Positions 17,051 through 23,307 of a stretch of DNA of 42,899 bases are shown here, one piece after another. Each line of letters opens with the position of its first letter. Position 1 is the stretch's first letter. Below the pieces are notes generated by a model. The model did not search any database and was not told where the DNA came from. It worked only from the letters and a program-made list of their open reading frames with translations. Position numbers and translations under genes: made by a program. Source of the stretch: Candidatus Nomurabacteria bacterium (GTDB taxonomy: Bacteria; Patescibacteriota; Minisyncoccia; Phycocordibacterales; UBA10002); NCBI GenBank assembly GCA_943349725.1, contig CALQZP010000003.1, positions 1-42,899 of the forward strand, read 5' to 3'.

Positions 17051-17862
17051 TATCGAAGAAGCGTATCAATCGTAGATTTCACGAGCTGGTAGGGGAGTGA
17101 GCCATTCATACCTACTCGCAGACCATCGGCTGAGAAGGTGATGGGAAGTTGTCCTTGGTTATCTCGATACGGTTCGAAAAGCCCGACAAGGGTCGTCTTC
17201 GCTTCCTCTGAAATAGGACTCTTAAGCACGAGTACGCTGTGTGGGGTGCCATTTACACCGGCGTTTGCACCATCCGTCATGTCGATTTGTATACGCGATT
17301 GCCCGCGTCCACTCGAGAGGCAGTCCGCGAATGATTTTTCGTTGAGTCCGATCTCTTTCGCCATCCGAGGAAGTGAGAGCAGGTCAAGGCCATCGTTTGA
17401 CGGAGTCGCCTCAAATAGCTTGTCCGTATAGTCCCAAAATTTTGCGTTTCCACCAAGATCTCCCGCGCATAGGAGCGCCTCGGATTCCTTCGGAGCCTTT
17501 GAGTGAAGCTGGACGATGGGGTACTGGCGGTACACCCACGCCACCTTTCCTGCCTTTCCGTACTCATTCATCACCTGGAGCATTACATTGTGGAAACGCT
17601 TACAGAAAGGACATTCGGTATCCGAAAACTCTACGAATACGATATTTGCGTCAGGGTTTCCTCGTATGTAGTCGGTGCCGTCAATCGGGCGGAGTTTGAT
17701 AGCTCCCGTAGGTTGTTGGGGAATGGCGTTTGGCATGGTAGCCTCTTTTATGGGCGTCAGGTTTTCACTTCCACGAAGAAAAATGGCTCCCGCAACGAGG
17801 AGGCCAGCTACGACAATCGCCATCGGGACGTTAAGAGGGTTTGTTTTTGAGGTTGATTCCAT
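17050..17862 (-). CDS. DsbA-family thioredoxin-fold protein, membrane-anchored
   Basis: Encodes 270 residues. A single N-terminal membrane segment (VPMAIVVAGLLVAGAIFL, about residues 13-30) places the rest outside the membrane. The thioredoxin fold starts near residue 60, with FVEFSDTECPFCKRFH holding the CPFC redox motif. The cis-proline loop is NGTPHSVLV. This is the DsbA/DSBA_2 layout common in cell-envelope disulfide oxidoreductases; whether it oxidises or isomerises cannot be told. No DsbB or VKOR partner lies in the window. Its 3' end is convergent with the helicase gene. Confidence 0.85.
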   Translation of the reverse strand: MESTSKTNPLNVPMAIVVAGLLVAGAIFLRGSENLTPIKEATMPNAIPQQPTGAIKLRPIDGTDYIRGNPDANIVFVEFSDTECPFCKRFHNVMLQVMNEYGKAGKVAWVYRQYPIVQLHSKAPKESEALLCAGDLGGNAKFWDYTDKLFEATPSNDGLDLLSLPRMAKEIGLNEKSFADCLSSGRGQSRIQIDMTDGANAGVNGTPHSVLVLKSPISEEAKTTLVGLFEPYRDNQGQLPITFSADGLRVGMNGSLPYQLVKSTIDTLLR

Positions 17863-17940
17863 GGTATAGAAATAAACGTTAAGTAAATAATTAAAATTCT
17901 GAAAGAAGTGTACTATACATTTCGCATTTTGCTATCTCTC

Positions 17941-18516
17941 TTAAAACGGCAGAGTATGTGTCAGCACATTTTCGTTCTTCTTCTCCCAACCACTCGTATC
18001 GAGGACAATATCCTTTATCATTTTTCCGTCAGGATACTTCACCTTTCCGTGCAGAAGCGCGTGGTCGTAGATGGCCTTTGTGATACGGACATCATCAAGG
18101 CAGTATTCTACCACCTTTTGTTTTTCGCCTTGTCGCCACCAGACGTTCGCCATCGAGCCGTGCGCGATTTTGTGGTCACCAATGGTGGCTGAAGCCACCG
18201 AATCCAGCTTAATGCGCCGTCCAAGCACCTTTTGTATCTCTTTCATAAGGTCAAGGCTTTTAATGGACGTGAGGTCGCCCGGATAGTATTTGTTAAGAAG
18301 GGGAATATCAAAGTGGTCGGAGTTATAGCCGATGAGCATATCGGCCTTCTCCAAAATCGGCCACAGCTTCGGCAGGTCTTCTTCAAAGTAGCTTGTATAG
18401 GCGTCAGTCTCTGAGTCGTGGGTGCAGACACAGGCAAGGGTAAGCGACGCCGGGTCGTTTGACCCGGTGTCGGTGAAGAAATTGGTAGTTTCAATGTCGA
18501 AGGTTATCTTCCTCAT
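17941..18516 (-). CDS. DEDD-type 3'-5' exonuclease, RNase H-like fold
   Basis: Encodes 191 residues with ATG at 18516. Exo I is ITFDIETTNFF, Exo II is in MLIGYNSDHFDIPLL, and Exo III is VEYCLDDVRIT with the YxxxD spacing of DEDDy enzymes. This resembles the YprB/RNase_H_2 group of predicted single-strand exonucleases rather than a polymerase-linked proofreader. An in-frame extension 15 codons upstream exists, but it is translated from a heptad array (ADWYRLVDWYL) and is probably not real. Those repeats leave no Shine-Dalgarno before the chosen start. Confidence 0.8.
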   Translation of the reverse strand: MRKITFDIETTNFFTDTGSNDPASLTLACVCTHDSETDAYTSYFEEDLPKLWPILEKADMLIGYNSDHFDIPLLNKYYPGDLTSIKSLDLMKEIQKVLGRRIKLDSVASATIGDHKIAHGSMANVWWRQGEKQKVVEYCLDDVRITKAIYDHALLHGKVKYPDGKMIKDIVLDTSGWEKKNENVLTHTLPF

Positions 18517-18620
18517 AATCAAGTACCAATCTACTAATCTGTACCAATCTGCAAATACCAACGAATAAGAACCCGATCTATCTGATTAGCAGGTATTCGT
18601 AGATTGGTCTTCATTCGCTG
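18517..18620. repeat. inverted heptad arrays between hisS and the exonuclease gene
   Basis: ACCAATCTACTAATC and ACCAATCTGC words on the left face GGTATTCGTAGATTGGT-type words on the right, forming a long imperfect palindrome. The right part overlaps the 3' end of hisS and encodes its last dozen residues. A closely related array lies at 23213-23307 before guaA. Confidence 0.7.
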
Positions 18621-19935
18621 ATTGGTATTTTATTAGAAACTCGGCGATCTTGTCCTCCGCGAGCGCGGTTTCCTTGCCCAACGAAAGATTTTTCACTTTG
18701 ATCTGTCCTGAAGTCTTTTCCTGTTCACCGATAATCGCAACGAACGGAATCTTCGCGCGGTCGGCGTTCTTGACCTTGGTGCCGACTTTGCCTTCGCTGT
18801 AGTCAACCACCACCCGTACCCCTGCTCGTCGTAGGCTCTGCGCTAGGTCGTTTACGTAGCCGGTCCACTCTTTGTCCATCGCAGAAAGATAGAGGTCGGC
18901 TGCAGTCGGCAGGTTTTTGGGGAGAAGGTCATAGGTTTCAAGCACGTCACGAATGGTGACATCTCCCATACCAAAGCCAACGGTCGGCACTTTTTCCACG
19001 GCAAACATATCCAAAAGGTCGTCGTAGCGTCCTCCACCAAAGAGTGAACGTGGGTTAGCGGGATTTTTATCAAACACTTCAAAGACGATACCGGTGTAGT
19101 AATCAAATCCGCGCATGAGTGTCTGGTCAAACACTATGTTTGTAATACCGAGCGCGTTAAGCGCCCCGAGAAGCGCCTTGATTTCCGCGAAGCTCTCCGA
19201 AAGTTCTTTTTCTTCAGGAAGATGAGACACAAACTCCTCAAAGTTTTTGGAGTTGAGCAGGGTAAGAAGAAGCGCATCCTTCTCTCCAAGAAGCTCACTT
19301 AAAGCTTTCTCAAACACTTCTTTCTCCATCTTTGAACGGCGGTCAATAAGCTGTGCGGTTTTGCGCGCCTGCTCGCCACTTTGTCCAAGAAGCGTGCCGA
19401 TGATGTAGTTCATCACCTTGCGACTGTTGATTCGTATCTCAAAGTTACTATCCTTAATGCCAAAGCCACGCATAATTTCGTAGGCGAGCGAAATGATTTC
19501 GGTCTCGGCTTCTATGCCCGGCAGACCGAAGATATCGGCGTTCAGCTGGTAGTGTTCGCGCAGTCTCCCACGTTGCGGGCGTTCGTAGCGGAAAAGGTTC
19601 GGAGTGGAGAACCAGCGCACGGGGAAGAAAAGCGTCTTTCGTTTGCCCGCGATAAGCCGAGCGACCGTCGGGGTCATCTCGGGGCGAAGGGTGACCTCGC
19701 GGTCACCACGGTCGGTGAAGGTATAGGTCTGTTCGTTCACAATTTCCTCGCTCGTCTTTCCACGGTAGAGGTCGGCGGGCTCCAAAATTGACGCCATATA
19801 TTCCTCGTATCCGAACTTTTTGCAGGTCTCTTTCCACACACCAAAAATATACTGCTCTATCGCGCAGTCGGCCGGATAAAAGTCTCGGACTCCCTTGTAG
19901 GCCTCGGTAGACAGTTTCTTTTTTGGGTCGGTCAT
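18586..19935 (-). CDS. hisS: histidyl-tRNA synthetase
   Basis: Encodes 449 residues. The class II motif 2 region reads LFRYERPQRGRLREHYQLNADIFG. The HisRS-specific loop is LMRGFDYYTGIVFEVF, and motif 3 is SLFGGGRYDDL. A C-terminal anticodon-binding domain follows with VRVVVDYSEGKVGTKVKNADR. It charges tRNA-His with histidine. ATG 19935 is preferred over the GTG two codons earlier because the -10 box TACAAT lies 9 nt before it. The C-terminal tail KYQSANEDQSTNTC is encoded by the neighbouring heptad array and looks like a recent extension. Confidence 0.95.
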   Translation of the reverse strand: MTDPKKKLSTEAYKGVRDFYPADCAIEQYIFGVWKETCKKFGYEEYMASILEPADLYRGKTSEEIVNEQTYTFTDRGDREVTLRPEMTPTVARLIAGKRKTLFFPVRWFSTPNLFRYERPQRGRLREHYQLNADIFGLPGIEAETEIISLAYEIMRGFGIKDSNFEIRINSRKVMNYIIGTLLGQSGEQARKTAQLIDRRSKMEKEVFEKALSELLGEKDALLLTLLNSKNFEEFVSHLPEEKELSESFAEIKALLGALNALGITNIVFDQTLMRGFDYYTGIVFEVFDKNPANPRSLFGGGRYDDLLDMFAVEKVPTVGFGMGDVTIRDVLETYDLLPKNLPTAADLYLSAMDKEWTGYVNDLAQSLRRAGVRVVVDYSEGKVGTKVKNADRAKIPFVAIIGEQEKTSGQIKVKNLSLGKETALAEDKIAEFLIKYQSANEDQSTNTC

Positions 19936-19944
19936 ATACACGCC

Positions 19945-19972
19945 ATTGTAGCAGGATACTATTTTGTTTCAA
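19945..19972 (-). promoter_or_regulatory. hisS promoter, near-leaderless
   Basis: On the minus strand TTGAAA (19972-19967), a 16-nt spacer and TACAAT (19950-19945). The -10 box is 9 nt before ATG 19935, giving a leader of only about 2-3 nt. Confidence 0.6.
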
Positions 19973-20714
19973 AATGAAGGAAGCAAAATGAGGGAGTCGT
20001 TCGCCAAACTGTTCTTCTTCTCCCTACTACACACAGGGTATAAAAAAGCCGAGCGTGGGGCTCGGCTGATGAAAAGAAGAAAAAAATATAGAGCACCGTT
20101 CTACATGACCTTATCTGCTCTGAAACCACACCGGCAGGGGATGGTGTGACATGTCGTACACCCGTTTCCAAAATGTAGCATAACCTCTTCATGTAGCCCC
20201 ACCCCAAGTACACTTGCAACAACACAGAGTGCTTCAACGCATTGCGCCATTTTTTTCCCGCGTCCTCAAAGTGAGATTTCTCATGCGTGGCTCGGTATTT
20301 TCCGACGGCCGCTTGCAGCGCTTGAACCTTCTCCGCTAAACAAAGTGCGGTGTTGGGAAGTATGGCACCACTATGTCGCGACGTGAAGTGTTTCTGAAGC
20401 TCAGGGAGTGGGATGTTTGGCGATAAACCCGTCTCGCACCACCGTGCTACCTCTTCGTGTAGTGGTACTTCCAAGCGATTCGCAATAGCGAGGAGCCAGG
20501 AGAGCATCATGCACAGGTGATAGGGCGTCCGCGCGGTGTCTGCTTTCCGCACTCGGAGCGATACCCTGGAGTTGTATTCAGCCAAGCGACCGAGCATCTC
20601 GTAGATTTCAAAGTTGCGTCCGTTGACTGCTCCATAAACGGTTTGGTTGAAGCGTTTCAAATCCGCGAGTGAGTGGTTGTTTAGGGGAATGGGGGATAGT
20701 TGTGATGTGTTCAT
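19959..20714 (-). CDS. hypothetical protein, possibly MazG-like; C-terminus doubtful
   Basis: Encodes up to 251 residues. I do not recognise it firmly. The N-terminal half is helical, with RNFEIYEMLGRLAEYNSRV and LCMMLSWLLAIANRLEVPL. The latter resembles the helix and partition segment of MazG-type nucleotide pyrophosphohydrolases, but the full metal-binding EExxE pattern is not clear. The last 55 residues are suspicious: after about residue 195 the frame reads straight through a strong terminator (20047-20067) and encodes FFFF and other low-complexity sequence. A late frameshift or lost stop codon is likely, so the real protein probably ends around residue 190-200. Confidence 0.45.
   Translation of the reverse strand: MNTSQLSPIPLNNHSLADLKRFNQTVYGAVNGRNFEIYEMLGRLAEYNSRVSLRVRKADTARTPYHLCMMLSWLLAIANRLEVPLHEEVARWCETGLSPNIPLPELQKHFTSRHSGAILPNTALCLAEKVQALQAAVGKYRATHEKSHFEDAGKKWRNALKHSVLLQVYLGWGYMKRLCYILETGVRHVTPSPAGVVSEQIRSCRTVLYIFFFFSSAEPHARLFYTLCVVGRRRTVWRTTPSFCFLHFETK
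20047..20067 (-). terminator. intrinsic terminator inside the 3' part of the unknown ORF
   Basis: Arms AGCCGAGC and GCTCGGCT, followed on the minus strand by TTTTTT. It lies about 90 nt before the annotated stop of the minus-strand ORF, so transcription of that gene probably ends here. Confidence 0.8.
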
Positions 20715-20769
20715 GTGTTCAATTTGTTCTCTGCCCCAATCCTACGTGCCCCAGAGTGGATGTCAATTT

Positions 20770-20803
20770 ACTATAGGCTAATTCGTGCGAATTAGCCTAT
20801 AGT
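20770..20803. repeat. 34-bp perfect palindrome, copy 1
   Basis: Two 16-bp arms (ACTATAGGCTAATTCG and its reverse complement) flank TG. It lies between the divergent unknown gene and the toxin-antitoxin promoter. A second 34-bp palindrome with the same centre (AATTCGYGCGAATT) is at 27889-27922. Confidence 0.85.
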
Positions 20804-20896
20804 GTCTAATGCCTTTCGAAGCAGTATGTGCCGCACTGCTCTAAGTTTACCCGAACCTGGAAGTGCAGCATCTTGTCTGAATTCTTTACACAGAGG

Positions 20897-20925
20897 TTGA
20901 CAAGAAATACTGCACCAGCTATATT
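20897..20925 (+). promoter_or_regulatory. consensus promoter of the toxin-antitoxin operon, leaderless
   Basis: TTGACA (20897-20902), an exact 17-nt spacer and TATATT (20920-20925). The ATG at 20935 is 9 nt beyond, so the mRNA would have at most 2-3 nt of leader. The encoded HTH antitoxin probably binds this region to autoregulate. Confidence 0.75.
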
Positions 20926-20934
20926 AATGGCATT

Positions 20935-21717
20935 ATGCTTTCTCAATTTATTGGAGCGGAACGCAAAAGACGCGAGATGACACAGTCATTTGTCGCTAAG
21001 GCGCTTGGTATTTCGCGTCCAACCTATATGCAGATAGAGCAGGGCGGGCGTGATATAACCGTTACCGAAGCGAGGAAACTTGCGGAGGTGTTTGATATTC
21101 CACTTGAGCGGTTTTTGAAAGGTACTGAGGTGAGCACTACCGAAGTTAGACTTCCTGTAATTCGCGGGGGGAAGATGGGACATACTGCTCTACCAAAGAC
21201 GCGTGTTAATGTACCGCAAGAGAATCTTACAAAGTTTAAGGAAGTGCTTCTCTACATTCTTTCAAAAGTCGGCGGAAAGCCGAATGTCGGCGAAACAGTA
21301 CTGTATAAGCTCTTATACTTCATTGATTTTGATTACTACGAGAAGTTTGAGAAGCAATTCATCGGTGCAACCTACATAAAAAACCATTATGGTCCGACCC
21401 CCATTGAGTTTAAAAAGATAGTGGAGCGGATGCAGAAGGAGGGAGAACTTGAGGTAGTCAAGAGTGTCTATTTTGAGCATGAACAGAAAAAGTATCTTGC
21501 GCGACGCGAGCCGAAGCTCTCTGTCATTTCAGGCGAAGAGAAAGCACACATTGACGATGTGCTTGCGCGTCTTTCTGATAAAAACGCAAAGGAACTTTCC
21601 GATTATTCGCATAAGGATGTGCCGTGGGCGGTTGCCAAGATGGGCGAGCCGATTGAGTATGAACATGTGTTCTATCGCACGGATGAGTTTTCCCGTCGCT
21701 CATATGAAGCTCTTTAA
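20935..21717 (+). CDS. XRE-Panacea (DUF4065) antitoxin
   Basis: Encodes 260 residues. Residues 1-60 form an XRE-type helix-turn-helix (KRREMTQSFVAKALGISRPTYMQIEQGGRDITVTEARKLAEVFDI). From about residue 95 the protein matches the Panacea/SocA-like domain: ETVLYKLLYFIDFDYYEKF, then NHYGPTPIEFKKIVERM and a C-terminal SDYSHKDVPWAVAK. Panacea-domain proteins are antitoxins found with many unrelated toxins. Here the 3' end overlaps the start of a RelE-like gene by 14 nt, the classic coupled arrangement. It should neutralise that toxin and repress the operon through the HTH. Confidence 0.85.
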   Translation: MLSQFIGAERKRREMTQSFVAKALGISRPTYMQIEQGGRDITVTEARKLAEVFDIPLERFLKGTEVSTTEVRLPVIRGGKMGHTALPKTRVNVPQENLTKFKEVLLYILSKVGGKPNVGETVLYKLLYFIDFDYYEKFEKQFIGATYIKNHYGPTPIEFKKIVERMQKEGELEVVKSVYFEHEQKKYLARREPKLSVISGEEKAHIDDVLARLSDKNAKELSDYSHKDVPWAVAKMGEPIEYEHVFYRTDEFSRRSYEAL

Positions 21718-22039
21718 ACGTACACCTGAATTTGAAAAAGAGTTCAAACGACTTGTGAAGAAGTTTCGCTCGCTTGATGAGGATATATGTAGTTTTGAAA
21801 AAATACTTGAAGCCTATCCGACCGGTGTCGGCAGTAAGTTTGTTATTATTCACAGCGATAGTGGCGTAAAGATTGTGAAAGCTCGGCTCGCATGTCGCGC
21901 TCTCCGTGAGTCGTCCCTCCGGGTGATTTACGCATGGCACGAACAGTGTGTCACCTTTTTCTACATTGAACTGTATCATAAGGGCGAAAAGGAGAACGAG
22001 GACCGCGTGAGGATTTCCGAGTACTTGAAAAGTCTGTGA
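21704..22039 (+). CDS. RelE/ParE-superfamily toxin
   Basis: Encodes 111 residues from ATG 21704, which overlaps the antitoxin stop by 14 nt. The frame extends upstream inside the antitoxin gene but that part is not credible. The fold pattern is that of RelE/ParE/HigB toxins: a helical hairpin (TPEFEKEFKRLVKKFRSLDEDICSF), then strands with KIVKARLACRALRES, SLRVIYAWHE and VTFFYIELYHKGEKENED. Such toxins cleave mRNA on ribosomes or poison gyrase; the residues seen do not settle which. The FYIELYHKGEKENED end resembles chromosomal RelE-like toxins. Confidence 0.8.
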   Translation: MKLFKRTPEFEKEFKRLVKKFRSLDEDICSFEKILEAYPTGVGSKFVIIHSDSGVKIVKARLACRALRESSLRVIYAWHEQCVTFFYIELYHKGEKENEDRVRISEYLKSL

Positions 22040-22042
22040 TTT

Positions 22043-22070
22043 TTGTATTTTTCCCGCATAATGCTATACT
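22043..22070 (+). promoter_or_regulatory. guaB promoter
   Basis: TTGTAT (22043-22048), a 16-nt spacer and TATACT (22065-22070). The ATG is 11 nt downstream, giving a leader of about 4-5 nt. Confidence 0.6.
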
Positions 22071-22081
22071 TTCGGCCATCT

Positions 22082-23209
22082 ATGATACGGCTGGGACTTA
22101 CCTTTGATGACGTACTCCTTGAACCGCGGAGGACCGCGGTGAATCGTCGTGATGCGAATGTCGAAACGCGCCTTTCTAAAAAGGCGCGTCTTGCTATCCC
22201 GCTTCTCTCGGCGGCGTCCGACACGGTCTCGGATGCGCGGTTTGCGATAGCACTGGGGAAGCTCGGCGGGATGGCGGTGCTCCACCGCAACTGCAGTTTG
22301 GAAGAGCAGGTGAAGATGGTACAGGAAGTGAAGGCGTCGGGAGTGCTGGTGGGTGCGGCGGTGGGACCGCTTGATGTGGCGAGGGCGGTCGCGCTTGCGG
22401 AGGCGGGAGCGGAGGTAATTTTCATTGACTGTGCGCACGCGCACGCGCCGGGGATTATTGCGTCGGCGAGGGAGATGAAGAAAAGATTTAAATCCCTCCC
22501 GCTGAATACAGCGAGTGCTCCCTTTAACAAGGGGAGAATAAGTCCCCAGCTGGTGGTGGGAAATATCGTGACGAAAGAGGCGGCGAAAGACTTTGCAGGT
22601 ATCGCGGATGCACTGAAGGTTGGCATCGGCCCCGGCTCTATCTGCACGACAAGAATTGTAAGCGGTGTCGGCGTGCCTCAGCTCACGGCAGTTATGGATG
22701 TGGTCTCGGTCGCGAAAAAATATGGCATTCCGGTTATTGCGGACGGCGGTATTCGTTATTCGGGAGACATTGTGAAGGCACTTTCTGCTGGAGCATCTTC
22801 GGTGATGCTTGGCTCGCTTTTTGCGGGAGCAGAGGAAGCGCCCGGGGAAGTGATTGCGATTAACGGAGTGAAGTACAAATCGTACCGAGGAATGGGAAGC
22901 AAAGAAGCGCTGGAGAAGAGGCATGCCACAGATAGATACTCCGCGCAGACAAAAGAGAACACCACCACCCCGGCCTCCGGCCACCCCTCCTCACCTAAGG
23001 AGGGGAAACTCCATGTGGTGGAGGGGGTGGCGGGGAAGGTTCCGTATCGTGGAACCGTGGCGGATATTGTGGAACAGCTCGTCGGTGGTATCAAATCGGG
23101 AATGGGATATATTGGCGCGAAAACCGTAGAAGAGATGCCGAAGCAGGCGCGGTTTATACAGATAACGAATGCTGGGCTGAAGGAGTCACATCCGCATTCA
23201 CTGTCGTGA
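22082..23209 (+). CDS. guaB: IMP dehydrogenase, CBS-less, with two repeat-derived insertions
   Basis: Encodes 375 residues from ATG 22082. It oxidises IMP to XMP with NAD, the first step of GMP synthesis. The N-terminus LTFDDVLLEP, the active-site loop GIGPGSICTTRIVSGVGVPQ (Cys188), the phosphate site ADGGIRYSGDI and the flap dyad DRY (Arg285-Tyr286) are all present. The CBS (Bateman) domains normally found near residue 95-215 are absent: VLHRNCSLEEQVKMVQEVK passes directly to GVLVGAAVG. Two extra segments are encoded by palindromic repeats: about residues 137-156 before LVVGN, and about 293-310 within the flap before KLHVVEGVAGKVPY. The flap and Arg-Tyr dyad favour IMPDH over GMP reductase. 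guaA follows. Confidence 0.92.
   Translation: MIRLGLTFDDVLLEPRRTAVNRRDANVETRLSKKARLAIPLLSAASDTVSDARFAIALGKLGGMAVLHRNCSLEEQVKMVQEVKASGVLVGAAVGPLDVARAVALAEAGAEVIFIDCAHAHAPGIIASAREMKKRFKSLPLNTASAPFNKGRISPQLVVGNIVTKEAAKDFAGIADALKVGIGPGSICTTRIVSGVGVPQLTAVMDVVSVAKKYGIPVIADGGIRYSGDIVKALSAGASSVMLGSLFAGAEEAPGEVIAINGVKYKSYRGMGSKEALEKRHATDRYSAQTKENTTTPASGHPSSPKEGKLHVVEGVAGKVPYRGTVADIVEQLVGGIKSGMGYIGAKTVEEMPKQARFIQITNAGLKESHPHSLS
22491..22548. repeat. double-hairpin element inside guaB, copy 1
   Basis: Two adjacent hairpins: CGCTG AATA CAGCG (22500-22513), and CTCCCTTT AAC AAGGGGAG (22518-22536, one G-U). It encodes roughly NTASAPFNKGRISP, which interrupts the usual strand leading into VVGN. It is the most diverged copy in the window. 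Confidence 0.7.
22960..23012. repeat. double-hairpin element inside guaB, copy 2
   Basis: A CACCACCACCCC lead-in is followed by GGCC TCC GGCC and then CCCCTCCT/AGGAGGGG arms around CACCTA. It is read in frame as TTTPASGHPSSPKEG within the IMPDH flap. The element is nearly identical in design to the guaA and intergenic copies. Confidence 0.8.
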
Positions 23210-23212
23210 GAA

Positions 23213-23307
23213 AAACCAATCTGCGAATACCTGCGAATAAGAAAAGAATTCAGCATTAGTAGGTATTGGTAGATTGGTCGGGATTAGTTGATTGGTATTT
23301 GATTAGT
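23213..23307. repeat. heptad-type inverted array between guaB and guaA
   Basis: ACCAATCTGCGAATACC on the left faces GGTATTGGTAGATTGGT on the right, around AT-rich sequence. The right side runs to the guaA ATG. The same words occur at 18517-18620. Confidence 0.7.

Noticed and set aside
18517..18561. N-terminal extension of the exonuclease (ADWYRLVDWYL)
   Set aside because: Encoded entirely by a heptad array; the catalytic domain starts right after ATG 18516.
20770..20803. Intrinsic terminator
   Set aside because: The stem is AT-rich with no T-tract on either side, and an almost matching copy lies elsewhere, so a repeat or operator is a better description.
23266..23307. N-terminal extension of GuaA
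   Set aside because: Repeat-encoded; the normal GuaA start matches ATG 23308.
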